From the NCBI GenBank assembly GCA_002307275.1, contig DBTX01000087.1, forward strand, positions 46,516-84,757: 38,242 nt of DNA. Direction: 5' to 3'. The translations under genes were made by a program, and so were the position numbers. Below the pieces are notes generated by a model. It was not told the DNA's origin and ran no database searches. It saw nothing but the letters and a program-made list of their open reading frames with translations. Below, one piece after another: positions 1 through 8,846 of this stretch. This DNA is from Hungateiclostridiaceae bacterium UBA1305. GTDB lineage: Bacteria > Bacillota > Clostridia > Acetivibrionales > DTU013. Positions within the stretch are counted from its first letter, which is position 1; each line of letters begins with the position of its first letter.

Positions 1-9
1 TCTGTTTTT

Positions 10-85
10 TGGTGACCCATAGGGGATTCGAACCCCTGTTACCGCCGTGAGAGGGCGGTGTCTTAGGCCGCTTGACCAATGGGCC
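10..85 (-). tRNA. tRNA-Glu (anticodon CTC)
   Basis: Read on the minus strand this folds into a complete cloverleaf. The acceptor arm GGCCCAT pairs with ATGGGTC (one G-T pair). The anticodon stem CCGCC/GGCGG encloses the loop CTCTCAC, giving anticodon CTC, which reads GAG. The T arm has the standard GGTTCGAATCC loop region. The 3' CCA is encoded (positions 10-12). The tRNA lies downstream of manC on the same strand but has its own promoter, so it is probably transcribed independently. Confidence 0.95.
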
Positions 86-134
86 TTATGCATCTGCAAT
101 TGCGCATCTTGTATCCGGCGCAACTGCAAGAGCT

Positions 135-163
135 ATTATAACATGTAACCGCGGCGAATTCAA
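135..163 (-). promoter_or_regulatory. sigma-A promoter of tRNA-Glu
   Basis: On the minus strand a perfect -10 box TATAAT (135-140) is preceded by the extended -10 TG dinucleotide and, 17 bases upstream, by the -35 box TTGAAT (158-163). It lies about 50 bases upstream of the mature tRNA 5' end. Near-consensus boxes and spacing suit a strongly expressed stable RNA. Confidence 0.8.
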
Positions 164-202
164 TAGCAAATAAAAGTGATTTTATGTGAGGCATGTCCGC
201 AT

Positions 203-249
203 GTCCGAGGTGTGTCGGACCATGTTCGAGGGTGAATTGAGACATGGTC
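203..249. repeat. two overlapping inverted repeats after manC
   Basis: Between manC and tRNA-Glu there is a 6-bp perfect hairpin (GTCCGA at 203-208, TCGGAC at 215-220). A second, overlapping pair is GACCATG (218-224) with CATGGTC (243-249). No T-run follows either on the minus strand, so they are weak candidates for a manC terminator. They may simply protect the 3' end of the message. Confidence 0.4.
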
Positions 250-296
250 GACTCAGTTCGTAATAAATGTTCGTGCAAAGTGCACATAAATCTGTA

Positions 297-1673
297 TCAG
301 CTTCGGTCAAAATCATCCTCGAATCTTACAATATCGTCTTCTTCCAGATATATGCCGGATTGCACTTCAATAACCTGGAGCAGCAGCTTGCCGTTATTCT
401 GCAATCGGTGCCTGCATCCATTTTTGACGAAAACGCTTTCATTACTTGACACCAGTGTTTCTTTCCCATCTATGACTACAGTTGCGGTACCGTTTACTAC
501 GATCCAATGCTCACTTCTGTGATAATGCATCTGATAACTCAACTTTTTACCCGGCAATACGGTAACACGCCTGATCTTGTAAAAACGCCCCTCTTCAAGT
601 AAAGTACAGGAACCCCAGGGCCGATACTCCGTTAGGTGGTAATCTACACGCTTATCCCCCTTTTCCTTTAACGCTGCGACGCCATCCTTCACTCTTTGGG
701 TCTGATCCTTGTGACAAATCAAAAGTGCATCTTTTTGGTCAACCACGACCAGATCCTTCACTCCTATTGCTACGATAGCTTTATCACCATCAGAGTAAAT
801 CATGTTATCGAAAGAATCAATTAATATTTCATTGTTAAATATAACGTTTCCATGTTCATTTTTCCTGGCATCATATTCGTCGTAGAATGTAGCAAAACTG
901 CCAAGGTCATTCCATTCAAGCTTTAAAGGAATAACAGCTACATGATTTGATTTTTCCATTACCCCGTAATCTATTGAAATAGAAGGCGTATTATGAAAGC
1001 TCTCGGAGACATCCTCCGTCGCAAAAGCTTTAAAAACTTCAGGACAGTATGTTTCCACTTCAGCTGAAAATAATGAACTATTGAACATAAACATTCCGCA
1101 GTTCCATAAATAGCCGGAATCAACATATTTTTTTGCGGTTTCAAAATCCGGTTTCTCTTTAAATTCATCAACAATAAAACCGGTACCTAAATCTTTGCCA
1201 GGTTTGATATATCCATACCCCGTTTCAGGTGAAGCAGGGCATACTCCAAATGTGAGAAGATATTTTTCTGCAAGCTGCCTTCCCTTAAGAATAGATTCTA
1301 TCAAAACATCCTCGTCATTAATCAAATGATCTGAAGGAAATACTGCAACAATATCATCGCCTTTTTCCCGGATCGCTTTTACTCCGTAATAAATTGCAGG
1401 TAATGTATTTTTTGCCTGGGGTTCAAGCAGAATATTCTCCATAACTGCCGTATATCCCATTTCTTCAATTTGACCCGAAATTAAGAACTTGTAATTTTTA
1501 CCTGTTACAATAAAAATGTCATCAAGGGTTGTTATTTTAAGGCATCTTTGGACGGTCAACTGAAATATTGATTGATCCATTCCATTCAGCTTTAAGAACT
1601 GCTTTGGATAATTTGTCCTGCTTAAGGGCCATAACCGTGTACCGGAACCACCTGCCAGTATAATTACCTTCAT
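297..1673 (-). CDS. manC: mannose-1-phosphate guanylyltransferase / mannose-6-phosphate isomerase, type II
   Basis: The 458-residue protein makes GDP-mannose from mannose-1-phosphate and GTP; the type II family also carries a cupin phosphomannose-isomerase domain that interconverts fructose-6-P and mannose-6-P. Residues 1-280 are the nucleotidyltransferase fold with the signature GGSGTRLWPLSR near the start, then FPSDHLI and WNCGMF. The C-terminal cupin contains HYHRSEHW at about 383-390 (metal-binding His and Glu). A longer frame begins at 1694, but GAGGAG lies seven bases before the ATG at 1673 and the Rossmann motif starts right there, so 1673 is chosen. It is divergent from the polysaccharide locus and likely feeds its mannosyltransferases. 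Family length and domain order are normal. Confidence 0.93.
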   Translation of the reverse strand: MKVIILAGGSGTRLWPLSRTNYPKQFLKLNGMDQSIFQLTVQRCLKITTLDDIFIVTGKNYKFLISGQIEEMGYTAVMENILLEPQAKNTLPAIYYGVKAIREKGDDIVAVFPSDHLINDEDVLIESILKGRQLAEKYLLTFGVCPASPETGYGYIKPGKDLGTGFIVDEFKEKPDFETAKKYVDSGYLWNCGMFMFNSSLFSAEVETYCPEVFKAFATEDVSESFHNTPSISIDYGVMEKSNHVAVIPLKLEWNDLGSFATFYDEYDARKNEHGNVIFNNEILIDSFDNMIYSDGDKAIVAIGVKDLVVVDQKDALLICHKDQTQRVKDGVAALKEKGDKRVDYHLTEYRPWGSCTLLEEGRFYKIRRVTVLPGKKLSYQMHYHRSEHWIVVNGTATVVIDGKETLVSSNESVFVKNGCRHRLQNNGKLLLQVIEVQSGIYLEEDDIVRFEDDFDRS

Positions 1674-1751
1674 TGAATTCTCCTCATAACACATTGGTTC
1701 AAAAGAAAAAATTTCCGTTGAAGAAAAATTTCCTTACTACTGCTGTGTTTC

Positions 1752-1779
1752 AACGAGACGGGACATCTTTTGCCTCGTT
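1752..1779 (-). other. hairpin in the manC leader
   Basis: In the roughly 115-base untranslated leader of manC the RNA can form an 8-bp stem (AACGAGGC with GTCTCGTT, one G-U pair) around a 12-base loop. A direct repeat GGAAATTTTT follows closer to the start codon. No T-run follows the hairpin and it matches no riboswitch class I recognise, so a regulatory role is only possible, not shown. Confidence 0.35.
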
Positions 1780-1796
1780 ATATTTAACATGGAATC

Positions 1797-1805
1797 ATTA
1801 TACCA
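1797..1805 (-). promoter_or_regulatory. extended -10 promoter of manC
   Basis: The minus strand reads TGGTATAAT: a perfect TATAAT at 1797-1802 with the TGn extension. The -35 region (about 1819-1824, TTTTAA) is poor, as is usual for extended -10 promoters. It would give a leader of about 115 bases. Confidence 0.6.
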
Positions 1806-1844
1806 CAAGATTTAGTAATTAAAATTATCTTAACTCAATAAAAC

Positions 1845-1873
1845 TTTAAATAAACCATTTTTTGTGGTAAAAT
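1845..1873 (+). promoter_or_regulatory. possible promoter at the head of the polysaccharide locus
   Basis: TTTAAA (1845-1850), 17 bases, then TAAAAT (1868-1873) lies just before the first plus-strand gene. Neither box is consensus and no extended -10 is present, so this is a best guess for the block A promoter. Confidence 0.35.
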
Positions 1874-1904
1874 TGTCGCAATGAATATTATGGAGGGCCA
1901 TTTT

Positions 1905-3779
1905 TTGACTACACATTTGAAGAATCAGAAAAAAACGAATATTCAAAAAAAAACGAATATTCAGAAAAAGAGTCAAATCAGTATTTATGCTATTATTCCG
2001 CTGCTGTTAATTATAGCATTAGTCCCCTTGATCCTTTACATAAAACAAACGAAACTCACTGCTGTTGAGAATCTCTTCATGGGAAGTAACAATTCTCAGA
2101 CGGATATGTTTTCCTATTATAAGATGGTCTGGTTTTTAGTATTTTCGGCAGCGAGCCTGATACCTTTCCTATTCATCCAAAACTTGAATGTGCTCGAGAA
2201 AGATAAAAGAATATATTATATACCTGCAGGCATTTATACTCTGCTGGTTTTAATATCCTCAATCACATCAGAATACAAATCAACAGCATTTTATGGATTT
2301 TTCGGGAGATATGAGGGGGCATTTGTATTAATAGCCTATATCGCTGTGATGCTTGCAGCTATGAATATACTAAAAGAAGAAAAGCACATTAAGATTCTTT
2401 TTATATGCCTTTTCAGTTCAGCCGCAGTTATTTCCTTACTGGGAGCATTGCAGCTGGTCGGAATCGATTATTTCAATACAAACTTTGTTTTAAGCCTCAT
2501 TACGCCGAGTGAATTAAAAAAACTTGGTGGACATATGGAAGCGAGCTTCGGTAAAGGTACGCTGTTTTCAACACTGTACAACCCCGATTATGTCGGAAGC
2601 TATATGGCGATGCTCATGCCGGTCATCATCATATCCATTGTTTATCTGAAAAAAATATCACATAAACTGATAGCAACCACGCTGCTGTGCCTTATCATCA
2701 TAAACTGGATTGGCTGCGATTCCCTCGCAGGTATTTTTGGTGGGATAGTATCGATCATAGTCATTTTAATCATGTTCAGGAAGAAAATAATGCAGCACAA
2801 AGTTATTGCATTGTCAATTGTTGTTTTACTGTGCGGCGGACTGATTATCATGAATTTTGCCACACCTGGCCTGATTACCAACAAAATGAGGGGATTGACT
2901 GCAATATTTGAAAAAAACGCCGGAACTGAAAGTCAAAAGGCTTTGGATAAGGCACTGCAAGGTCTGGCTGATGTTTCTGTAGACAGTGAGAAGGCAAGGA
3001 TAGTTACTGAAAAAGGTGTCTTCCAAATAAGAGTTTCAGAAGGAAAGCTTGACATCAGCGATGAAGATAATATCAAGATAGACTCAGGTATCTCCGGCAA
3101 TACTGTCAATATTTCAGACAGCCGTTTCCAAAACATTAAATTAGTGACAAAACCTGAAGAGGGACTGATAGAAGTATATTATAACGATTATGATTTGATT
3201 GGCGTGATATTTACCAAAGATGGCTTGGCAAGCAGTACCAACAGGTGGATGACGTTCAGGGGGAATAAAAGTATTGAAACCTTTGGATTTAAAGGTTATG
3301 AGACTTTCGCAACGAACAGAGGCTATATCTGGTCCAGGACCATTCCTTTAATCAAAAAATCAGCACTGCTGGGATATGGTCCGGATACATTCCCAATCTA
3401 TTTTCCGCAATATGATTATGTTGCTAAACTCAAGTATTATGAGACCGGTGGCATGTTTGTCGATAAAGCACACAATATGTATCTTCAAACAGCAATGAAT
3501 TCGGGATTGATTGCGATGCTGGCACTATTAGCTTTGTTTGGGATATATTTTGTCACCAGTGTAAAGATATATATTAAGGAGAAGTTTGAATCTTTTCTTC
3601 CATTTGCGGGGTTTGCCTGCTTTGCAGCCTTCGTCGGGTATGCTGTGGCGGGGCTGGCCAATGACAGTGTTATTTCAGTGGCGCCGGTATTCTGGGTGCT
3701 ACTGGGGCTGGGGATCGGGATTAATGTGAGGCTGATGAAGGGGAAGGCAGTTCAGATGAACAAAGGGAAGAATGCGTAA
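1905..3779 (+). CDS. O-antigen ligase / Wzy-like polymerase membrane protein
   Basis: A 624-residue polytopic membrane protein of the O-antigen ligase (Wzy_C/WaaL-like) superfamily. These enzymes join lipid-linked glycans to each other or to an acceptor on the outer face of the membrane. About ten hydrophobic helices flank a large soluble stretch (roughly residues 325-470) that ends in the family-typical RGYIWSRTIP and GYGPDTF motifs, before the last helices. I prefer the TTG at 1905 over the in-frame ATG at 1881 because GGAGGG (1892-1897) sits seven bases before the TTG. The N-terminus has a Lys-rich tandem repeat (QKKTNI twice, then QKK) encoded by an 18-bp DNA repeat. Ligase versus polymerase cannot be settled from sequence alone. 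Confidence 0.8.
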   Translation: MTTHLKNQKKTNIQKKTNIQKKSQISIYAIIPLLLIIALVPLILYIKQTKLTAVENLFMGSNNSQTDMFSYYKMVWFLVFSAASLIPFLFIQNLNVLEKDKRIYYIPAGIYTLLVLISSITSEYKSTAFYGFFGRYEGAFVLIAYIAVMLAAMNILKEEKHIKILFICLFSSAAVISLLGALQLVGIDYFNTNFVLSLITPSELKKLGGHMEASFGKGTLFSTLYNPDYVGSYMAMLMPVIIISIVYLKKISHKLIATTLLCLIIINWIGCDSLAGIFGGIVSIIVILIMFRKKIMQHKVIALSIVVLLCGGLIIMNFATPGLITNKMRGLTAIFEKNAGTESQKALDKALQGLADVSVDSEKARIVTEKGVFQIRVSEGKLDISDEDNIKIDSGISGNTVNISDSRFQNIKLVTKPEEGLIEVYYNDYDLIGVIFTKDGLASSTNRWMTFRGNKSIETFGFKGYETFATNRGYIWSRTIPLIKKSALLGYGPDTFPIYFPQYDYVAKLKYYETGGMFVDKAHNMYLQTAMNSGLIAMLALLALFGIYFVTSVKIYIKEKFESFLPFAGFACFAAFVGYAVAGLANDSVISVAPVFWVLLGLGIGINVRLMKGKAVQMNKGKNA

Positions 3780-4067
3780 ACTAATCCAATGAAAGAAAGA
3801 AAAATAGCCAGAATACTGATAATGGAATTGGAGCAAAAAAACGCTTTGAATGCAAGATGGAATAATTGTTGGTAATTGCCATACATACCTCCGTTTTATA
3901 AAAAATGTTGAATATTGTGCTTTCTATTGTTTGAATACAATGGTAAAATGTATTTTATACTTATTTCCGTGCTGGATTTCCAGAGCTTTGTGCCGGTGTT
4001 ACGGCCCGTGTACAAGGTTGAGGGTATTATAGATTGGCTGTTATCTGTGACATTAAATATTAGCTAT

Positions 4068-4101
4068 TTTCCAATGACTATTTATGGACAGTCACTGGAA
4101 A
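4068..4101. repeat. 12-bp imperfect hairpin in the 3780-4209 gap
   Basis: The 430-bp gap between the ligase-like gene and the first flippase has no recognisable gene; its short frames resemble no known family. Near its middle TTTCCAATGACT (4068-4079) pairs with AGTCACTGGAAA (4090-4101) with a single mismatch and a 10-base loop. An A-run rather than a T-run follows on the plus strand, so it is not a standard terminator for the upstream gene. Confidence 0.5.
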
Positions 4102-4209
4102 AAAAATTAACAACAATGCAGTAGCACGATAGTATCGTTGAAGGTAAATCTATGCCATTCTAAAGCATTTTCCCAGTCGGAAATGATTTTGAGTTGATTA
4201 AGTTTAGGA

Positions 4210-5490
4210 GTGATTAGCATAAAAGAACTTGAAAAGGGAAGTATGATACTTTTTATTATGACAATGGCTGGTAATGTTTGTAACTACCTATTCCAGTTGA
4301 TAATGGGCAGAATGCTCTCTGTTGAAGATTATGGCACAATGAACGCACTGTTTTCACTGATGATGATAGCGACCGTGCCTGCGGGAACGATCGGGTTGGT
4401 AATTTCAAGATATCTTGCCGGATATAATGCAGTGGGAGAGCAAAATAAGATTGTCAGTTTTTTAAGAAAAAGCATGAAATATGTTGGGATACTTACATTT
4501 GCAGTGATGTTACTTGGTATCCTGGTATCACCTTTAATAAAACGATACATGAATATCGATACCATATCCCATGTGGCCTTGATGATGGTAGTAATCGGAA
4601 TTTCCGTTTTATCGCCACTCATAACAGGATCCGCGCAAGGACTTAAAAAGTTTCTTGCTCTGGGCACTTTGAATTTCATTGGGCCGCTTATAAAGCTGGC
4701 AGTCGGTATTTTATTGGTAGCAATCGGATTCAGGGTCAATGGTGCAATCGGCGGTCTGCTGATGGCCGTACTGGTGGTAATATTGGCAGGAATTCCGGTG
4801 CTGAGTAAGTATCTAAAACCTGTAGCTCCAAATTCGGATGTCATGATAGATAAAAGGGAGATTATGGTCTATGCCATGCCCGTATTGATAACAAGTTTAT
4901 GCATGTCTGTTCTCACAAACATCGATATGATCATGATAAAGCACTATTTCAACGCGCAGGAAACAGGCTTGTACAGCTCCGCTGTAATTTTTGGAAGAGC
5001 TATATTTTATTTTCCCGGCGCCATCGTCATGGCCATGTTTCCGATCGTTGCCGAAGCAAAGGCAGCAAAAGGAGATACTGTGGGTACTCTTAAAAAGTCG
5101 TTACTGTATACTGCAGTGTTGTGTGGTATTAGTGCCCTAGTACTTAGTATATTCCCTCAATTTGTGATAAATTTGCTTTTCGGAGCAAGATATTTACCTG
5201 CTGTACCTTATATCAGGCTTCTGGCAGCAGTTATGCTCCCTTTGAGTTTATTGAGCATCCTTGTGAATTATAAGCTTGCTCTCAATAAACCAGGTACTAT
5301 GATAATCACTTTGGTGGTGGGATGCCTGACTGAGTTTATCTTGATTACACTTTTTCATAACTCCATTTTACAGGTGCTGCTCATTTTATTGGGAGTCGGT
5401 ATTTCTATGCTGATAGCAAATATTGTGAATGTATTTGTTGTCCATTCAAAAATGGCAGTTACAAGGATTCAGCCGGAACAATTTCTTTAG
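4210..5490 (+). CDS. oligosaccharide flippase, Wzx/MOP superfamily (first copy)
   Basis: A 426-residue protein with about twelve transmembrane helices, of the polysaccharide-biosynthesis (RfbX/Wzx) branch of the MOP exporters. These move polyprenyl-linked repeat units from the inner to the outer face of the membrane. The N-terminal pattern LEKGSM..F....GN..NYLFQL..GR.LS.EDYG is typical. The start is uncertain. The GTG at 4210 is used here, but the only good Shine-Dalgarno (AGGAG, 4206-4210) overlaps it; the in-frame ATA at 4219 would be better spaced. The ATG at 4243 would cut into the conserved KGS segment. A second flippase lies at 25598. Confidence 0.85.
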   Translation: MISIKELEKGSMILFIMTMAGNVCNYLFQLIMGRMLSVEDYGTMNALFSLMMIATVPAGTIGLVISRYLAGYNAVGEQNKIVSFLRKSMKYVGILTFAVMLLGILVSPLIKRYMNIDTISHVALMMVVIGISVLSPLITGSAQGLKKFLALGTLNFIGPLIKLAVGILLVAIGFRVNGAIGGLLMAVLVVILAGIPVLSKYLKPVAPNSDVMIDKREIMVYAMPVLITSLCMSVLTNIDMIMIKHYFNAQETGLYSSAVIFGRAIFYFPGAIVMAMFPIVAEAKAAKGDTVGTLKKSLLYTAVLCGISALVLSIFPQFVINLLFGARYLPAVPYIRLLAAVMLPLSLLSILVNYKLALNKPGTMIITLVVGCLTEFILITLFHNSILQVLLILLGVGISMLIANIVNVFVVHSKMAVTRIQPEQFL

Positions 5491-5584
5491 ATAAAGGTTG
5501 AATTTAATCATAATATCAAATACAATGTAAGAAATGTAGTTATTTTGAGTTGATTTGTTTATATGAGTGTAGGGGGGGCCGGGA

Positions 5585-6382
5585 TTGAATATTGTAGAGG
5601 GAAAAATATCTGTCGTTATGCCCGGGTATAACGAAGGAAACAGAATATGCGCCAATTTGGTTGAGACAGAACGGGCAATGAGTAATCTGACTGATGACTT
5701 TGAGATCATCTTCGTGAACGACGGCAGCAAGGATAAAACCTGTACGGAAGCCCTGAAGGCCGCCGGAGCGTTGGAAAGGGTGAAAGTGGTGGATTGTCCT
5801 GAGAACCATGGCAAGGGTAATGCATTGAAAATAGGCGTAGAAAGATGCACAGGAGATTATATTGTTTTTCTTGATTCCGACCTTGACCTTCATCCCGCTC
5901 AATTAGACAAGTTTTTTTCAATAATGGAAAAAACAAAGGCTGATGTAGTGATTGGTTCCAAACTGCACCCCGCATCTGTTTCAAACTACCCAAAACGAAG
6001 GAAAATTATCAGCTTTGGCTATTATGTTTTTTTAATGCTGCTGTTCAGGTTGCCTACCAAGGATACGCAAACAGGTATGAAGCTTTTCAAGGCTCATGTG
6101 ATAAAGCCGGTGATGCAAAGGATTCTTGTAAAGCGATTTGCTTTTGACATTGAAGTTTTGGCAAATATAAACAGATTAAAGTATAAAATCGCGGAGGCTC
6201 CTATAGAATTAAGCTACAATAGAGAAATGAAATGGGGTAGAATAAAGCTTAAAGACATTAAGGATGTTGTTACTGATACACTTGCGATTTTTTACAGAAT
6301 GTATATATTACACTATTATGATGATCTTTCTTCTTATACAGCTCCACAGGCTGAAACAAATCAAATTACAAAGGCAGGCTGA
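5585..6382 (+). CDS. GT2 glycosyltransferase, dolichyl-phosphate-mannose-synthase-like
   Basis: A 265-residue GT-A enzyme of family GT2. It shows the N-terminal VVMPGYNEG, the NDGSKDKT nucleotide-binding segment, and GKGNAL followed by LDSDLD, the metal-binding DxD. DTQTGMK and FAFDIEVL with the downstream WGRIKL are typical of the DPM1/ALG5 branch, which transfers mannose or glucose to polyprenyl phosphate. No membrane helices are obvious except perhaps near the C-terminus. The start is TTG at 5585 with AGGGGGGG (5571-5578) six bases before it. If it makes polyprenyl-P-mannose or -glucose, it could supply the GT-C-type proteins nearby; this is inference. Confidence 0.82.
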   Translation: MNIVEGKISVVMPGYNEGNRICANLVETERAMSNLTDDFEIIFVNDGSKDKTCTEALKAAGALERVKVVDCPENHGKGNALKIGVERCTGDYIVFLDSDLDLHPAQLDKFFSIMEKTKADVVIGSKLHPASVSNYPKRRKIISFGYYVFLMLLFRLPTKDTQTGMKLFKAHVIKPVMQRILVKRFAFDIEVLANINRLKYKIAEAPIELSYNREMKWGRIKLKDIKDVVTDTLAIFYRMYILHYYDDLSSYTAPQAETNQITKAG

Positions 6383-6410
6383 TTCAAATCGGTATTTAGG
6401 GTGGATTTAA

Positions 6411-7367
6411 ATGCAAAAGAAAGTTTCAATTATAATACCTGTTCGAGAAATAAACGATTATATCAGGGAATCCATTCCCTATATACTAAAGCTGGATTAC
6501 TCTAATTATGAAGTAATTATTTTTCCAGACACTGCTTCGGATGAAAAATTCGACAAAACAAAGATCATACCTACAGGCAGGATAGGACCGGCAGAAAAGA
6601 GAGATCTGGCACTTAAATATGCAGAGGGCGAAATATTAGCTTTTCTGGATGATGATGCTTATCCAAGGAGTGATTGGCTGAAAAATGCAGCAAGGCATTT
6701 TGAGGATGAAAGGATAGGAGCTGTCGGCGGACCTGCTGTTACTCCTCAAAACGATAATTTGTTAAGGCAGGCCTCCGGTAAAGTTTATGAATCTAAGCTT
6801 TGCAGCGGTAACTATGCTTATAGGTATATTCCGGGAAAGCTAATGGAAGTCGATGATTTTCCATCGGTGAATTTAATCGTACGCAAGGATGTGTTTGAGC
6901 AGGCAGGCGGTTTTGATTCAACATATTATCCCGGAGAGGATACTAAATTGTGCCTGGACATTACGAAGAAAATAGGAAAGAGAATAATATATGACCCTGA
7001 AGTATATGTATGGCATCACAGAAGAGAATTATTTGCACAGCATATGAAACAAATCACAAACTATGCGTTACACAGGGGATATTTTGCCAAAACACTACCG
7101 GAAACATCATTTAGGTTTTCCTATTTTGTTCCCAGCCTGTTCCTGATGGGATTGGTGCTGGGCCCGATAGCATGCTTGCTGATTCCCTTTTTATGGCCTG
7201 CATATTTTGGAGTTCTTGGAATATATGTTTTAGCGTTATTGGTAAGTATAATAAATATGAAAGATATAAAGCTTGCTTTTCTCACAATGGCAGGTATTTT
7301 TATTACACACATCGGGTACGGGTTTTATTTTATTAAAGGACTGTTTTTAGCAAAATTGGTGAGATAA
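6411..7367 (+). CDS. GT2 glycosyltransferase with C-terminal membrane helices
   Basis: A 318-residue GT2 enzyme. The catalytic part (about 1-215) has SIIIPVRE, then FPDTASD in place of the usual DDxS, and the DxD-like FLDDDAYP followed by GAVGGPAVTP. FYPGEDT-like (YYPGEDTKL) resembles the acceptor-side ED motif. About three hydrophobic helices close the protein, so it probably works at the cytoplasmic face of the membrane on a lipid-linked acceptor. The ATG at 6411 follows AGGGTGG. It is separated from the preceding GT2 by under 30 bases, so the two are co-transcribed. The sugar is not predictable. Confidence 0.82.
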   Translation: MQKKVSIIIPVREINDYIRESIPYILKLDYSNYEVIIFPDTASDEKFDKTKIIPTGRIGPAEKRDLALKYAEGEILAFLDDDAYPRSDWLKNAARHFEDERIGAVGGPAVTPQNDNLLRQASGKVYESKLCSGNYAYRYIPGKLMEVDDFPSVNLIVRKDVFEQAGGFDSTYYPGEDTKLCLDITKKIGKRIIYDPEVYVWHHRRELFAQHMKQITNYALHRGYFAKTLPETSFRFSYFVPSLFLMGLVLGPIACLLIPFLWPAYFGVLGIYVLALLVSIINMKDIKLAFLTMAGIFITHIGYGFYFIKGLFLAKLVR

Positions 7368-7379
7368 GGAGAGAAAACT

Positions 7380-8843
7380 TTGAAAATCGCTATATCATAT
7401 CCGCCTCTGGAAAGTGAAAAGGGTGTTCCGCTTTTGAGCCAAAACAGGCAATTCCAATGGTTCAACAACCCAACGTATATATATCCGATGGTTCCCGCTT
7501 ATGCAGCAACATTACTTAAAGAAAACGGATTTGACGTTATCTGGAATGACTGTATTGCAGAAGAATGGTCTTATGATAGATTCACTGACTTTTATATGAA
7601 AGAGAACCTGGATGTAATTATGATGGAGACGAAAGCTCCAGTTGTAAAAATGCATTGGAAGATTATTAATGAGCTTAAGGCAAAAAATCCATCTTGCAAG
7701 ATTGTGCTTATTGGTGATCATGTGACCGCACTTCCCGAAGAGTCAATGGAGAATTGCACGACCGACTTTATATTGACCGGTGGAAATTATGATTTTCTTC
7801 TCCTCAACCTATGCAAAAATTTGAGGAATCATAACGGAAATATTGAGGAAGCTGAACTGGAACCAGGCATATGGTATCGGAAGGAAGGGGTTGTGAAGAA
7901 TACTGGCAAGTTTGTACTGAATCACGATCTCAACATGCTTCCCATGCTTGACCGGGATTTGACCAAATGGAAACTTTATAGTGAAAAAAACGGTAATTAT
8001 AGTCGAATACCCGGCACCTATACCATGGCAGCCAGAGACTGCTGGTATCATCGGTGCAGGTTTTGTTCATGGACAACCATATACCCTGAGTTCAGGTCAC
8101 GGAAACCAGAAAAGTTGCTTGATGAAATTGGTGTTCTAATCGAAAAGTACGGCATCAAGGAAATAATGGACGATTCAGGCGCATTTCCAGTAGGGGAGTG
8201 GTTGCATACATTCTGTAAGGGAATGATTGAAAGAGGATATAATAAAAAGATCATACTCGACTGCAATATGCGTTTTGGAGCATTAAGCCTGGAAGAATAC
8301 AAGCTAATGAAGCAGGCGGGTTTCAGATTTGTGCTTTTCGGGCTGGAATCGGCTAATCAATATACGCTTGACCGAGTAGATAAGGGCCTTAAAATAGAGG
8401 ATATGATAGAATCCTGTAAGTTAGCAAAAAAAGCAGGTTTGTCTCCTCATGTTACAATTATGTTCGGATATCCATGGGAAGATGAAAAAATGGCTGAAAA
8501 TACTGTATGTGTGGGAAGGAAGCTTCTTCAAAAGGGTTATGCGCATACCCTGCAATCCACAATAGTCATACCATATCCCGGGACACCGCTGTACAACGAA
8601 TGTAAGGAAAACGGTTGGCTTCAGACCGAGGACTGGAATGAATATGACATGAGACAGCCGATTATGAAGACTCCTATGGGAGACGAAAAACTGAAAGAGG
8701 CTGTGCAATCCGTATATAAGGTTGCTTTTCATCCGGAGTTTTTGATGAGAAGGCTTATCGGGATAAGGAGTTTGGCGGATGTGAAGTTCTTTATTAGGGC
8801 AGGAAAGAAAGTATTCGGACACTTAACGGATTTTAAGAGGTAG
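7380..8843 (+). CDS. radical SAM protein with N-terminal cobalamin-type domain
   Basis: A 487-residue protein with the layout of B12-binding-domain radical SAM enzymes. Residues 1-150 have the Rossmann-like domain (YPMVPAYAATLLKENGF, then LIGDHVTALPEE). The AdoMet radical barrel runs from about 215 to 430 with FGLES and MFGYPWE. The cluster-binding cysteines are C221, C226 and C229, spaced CX4CX2C rather than CX3CX2C. The DxHxxG cobalamin motif is not visible. The start is TTG at 7380 with AAGGAGAG ideally placed. It sits between glycosyltransferases and is followed three bases later by a YdjM-like gene. A role in modifying a sugar, lipid carrier or surface polymer is likely, but the substrate is unknown. 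Confidence 0.85.
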   Translation: MKIAISYPPLESEKGVPLLSQNRQFQWFNNPTYIYPMVPAYAATLLKENGFDVIWNDCIAEEWSYDRFTDFYMKENLDVIMMETKAPVVKMHWKIINELKAKNPSCKIVLIGDHVTALPEESMENCTTDFILTGGNYDFLLLNLCKNLRNHNGNIEEAELEPGIWYRKEGVVKNTGKFVLNHDLNMLPMLDRDLTKWKLYSEKNGNYSRIPGTYTMAARDCWYHRCRFCSWTTIYPEFRSRKPEKLLDEIGVLIEKYGIKEIMDDSGAFPVGEWLHTFCKGMIERGYNKKIILDCNMRFGALSLEEYKLMKQAGFRFVLFGLESANQYTLDRVDKGLKIEDMIESCKLAKKAGLSPHVTIMFGYPWEDEKMAENTVCVGRKLLQKGYAHTLQSTIVIPYPGTPLYNECKENGWLQTEDWNEYDMRQPIMKTPMGDEKLKEAVQSVYKVAFHPEFLMRRLIGIRSLADVKFFIRAGKKVFGHLTDFKR

Positions 8844-8846
8844 AAC

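Noticed and set aside
10..85. tRNA-Glu as an attachment site for a genomic island carrying the polysaccharide locus
   Set aside because: The locus lies on the 5' side of the tRNA, whereas integrases normally use the 3' end, and no integrase or repeated tRNA tail is seen in the window.
1674..1796. The manC leader as a riboswitch
   Set aside because: It has one 8-bp hairpin but no match to a known aptamer core that I can recognise and no terminator or sequestering stem over the ribosome site.
3850..4124. Two overlapping short plus-strand frames in the gap before the first flippase
   Set aside because: Neither has a ribosome site or any recognisable motif, and both are rich in Cys, Tyr and Leu like chance frames.
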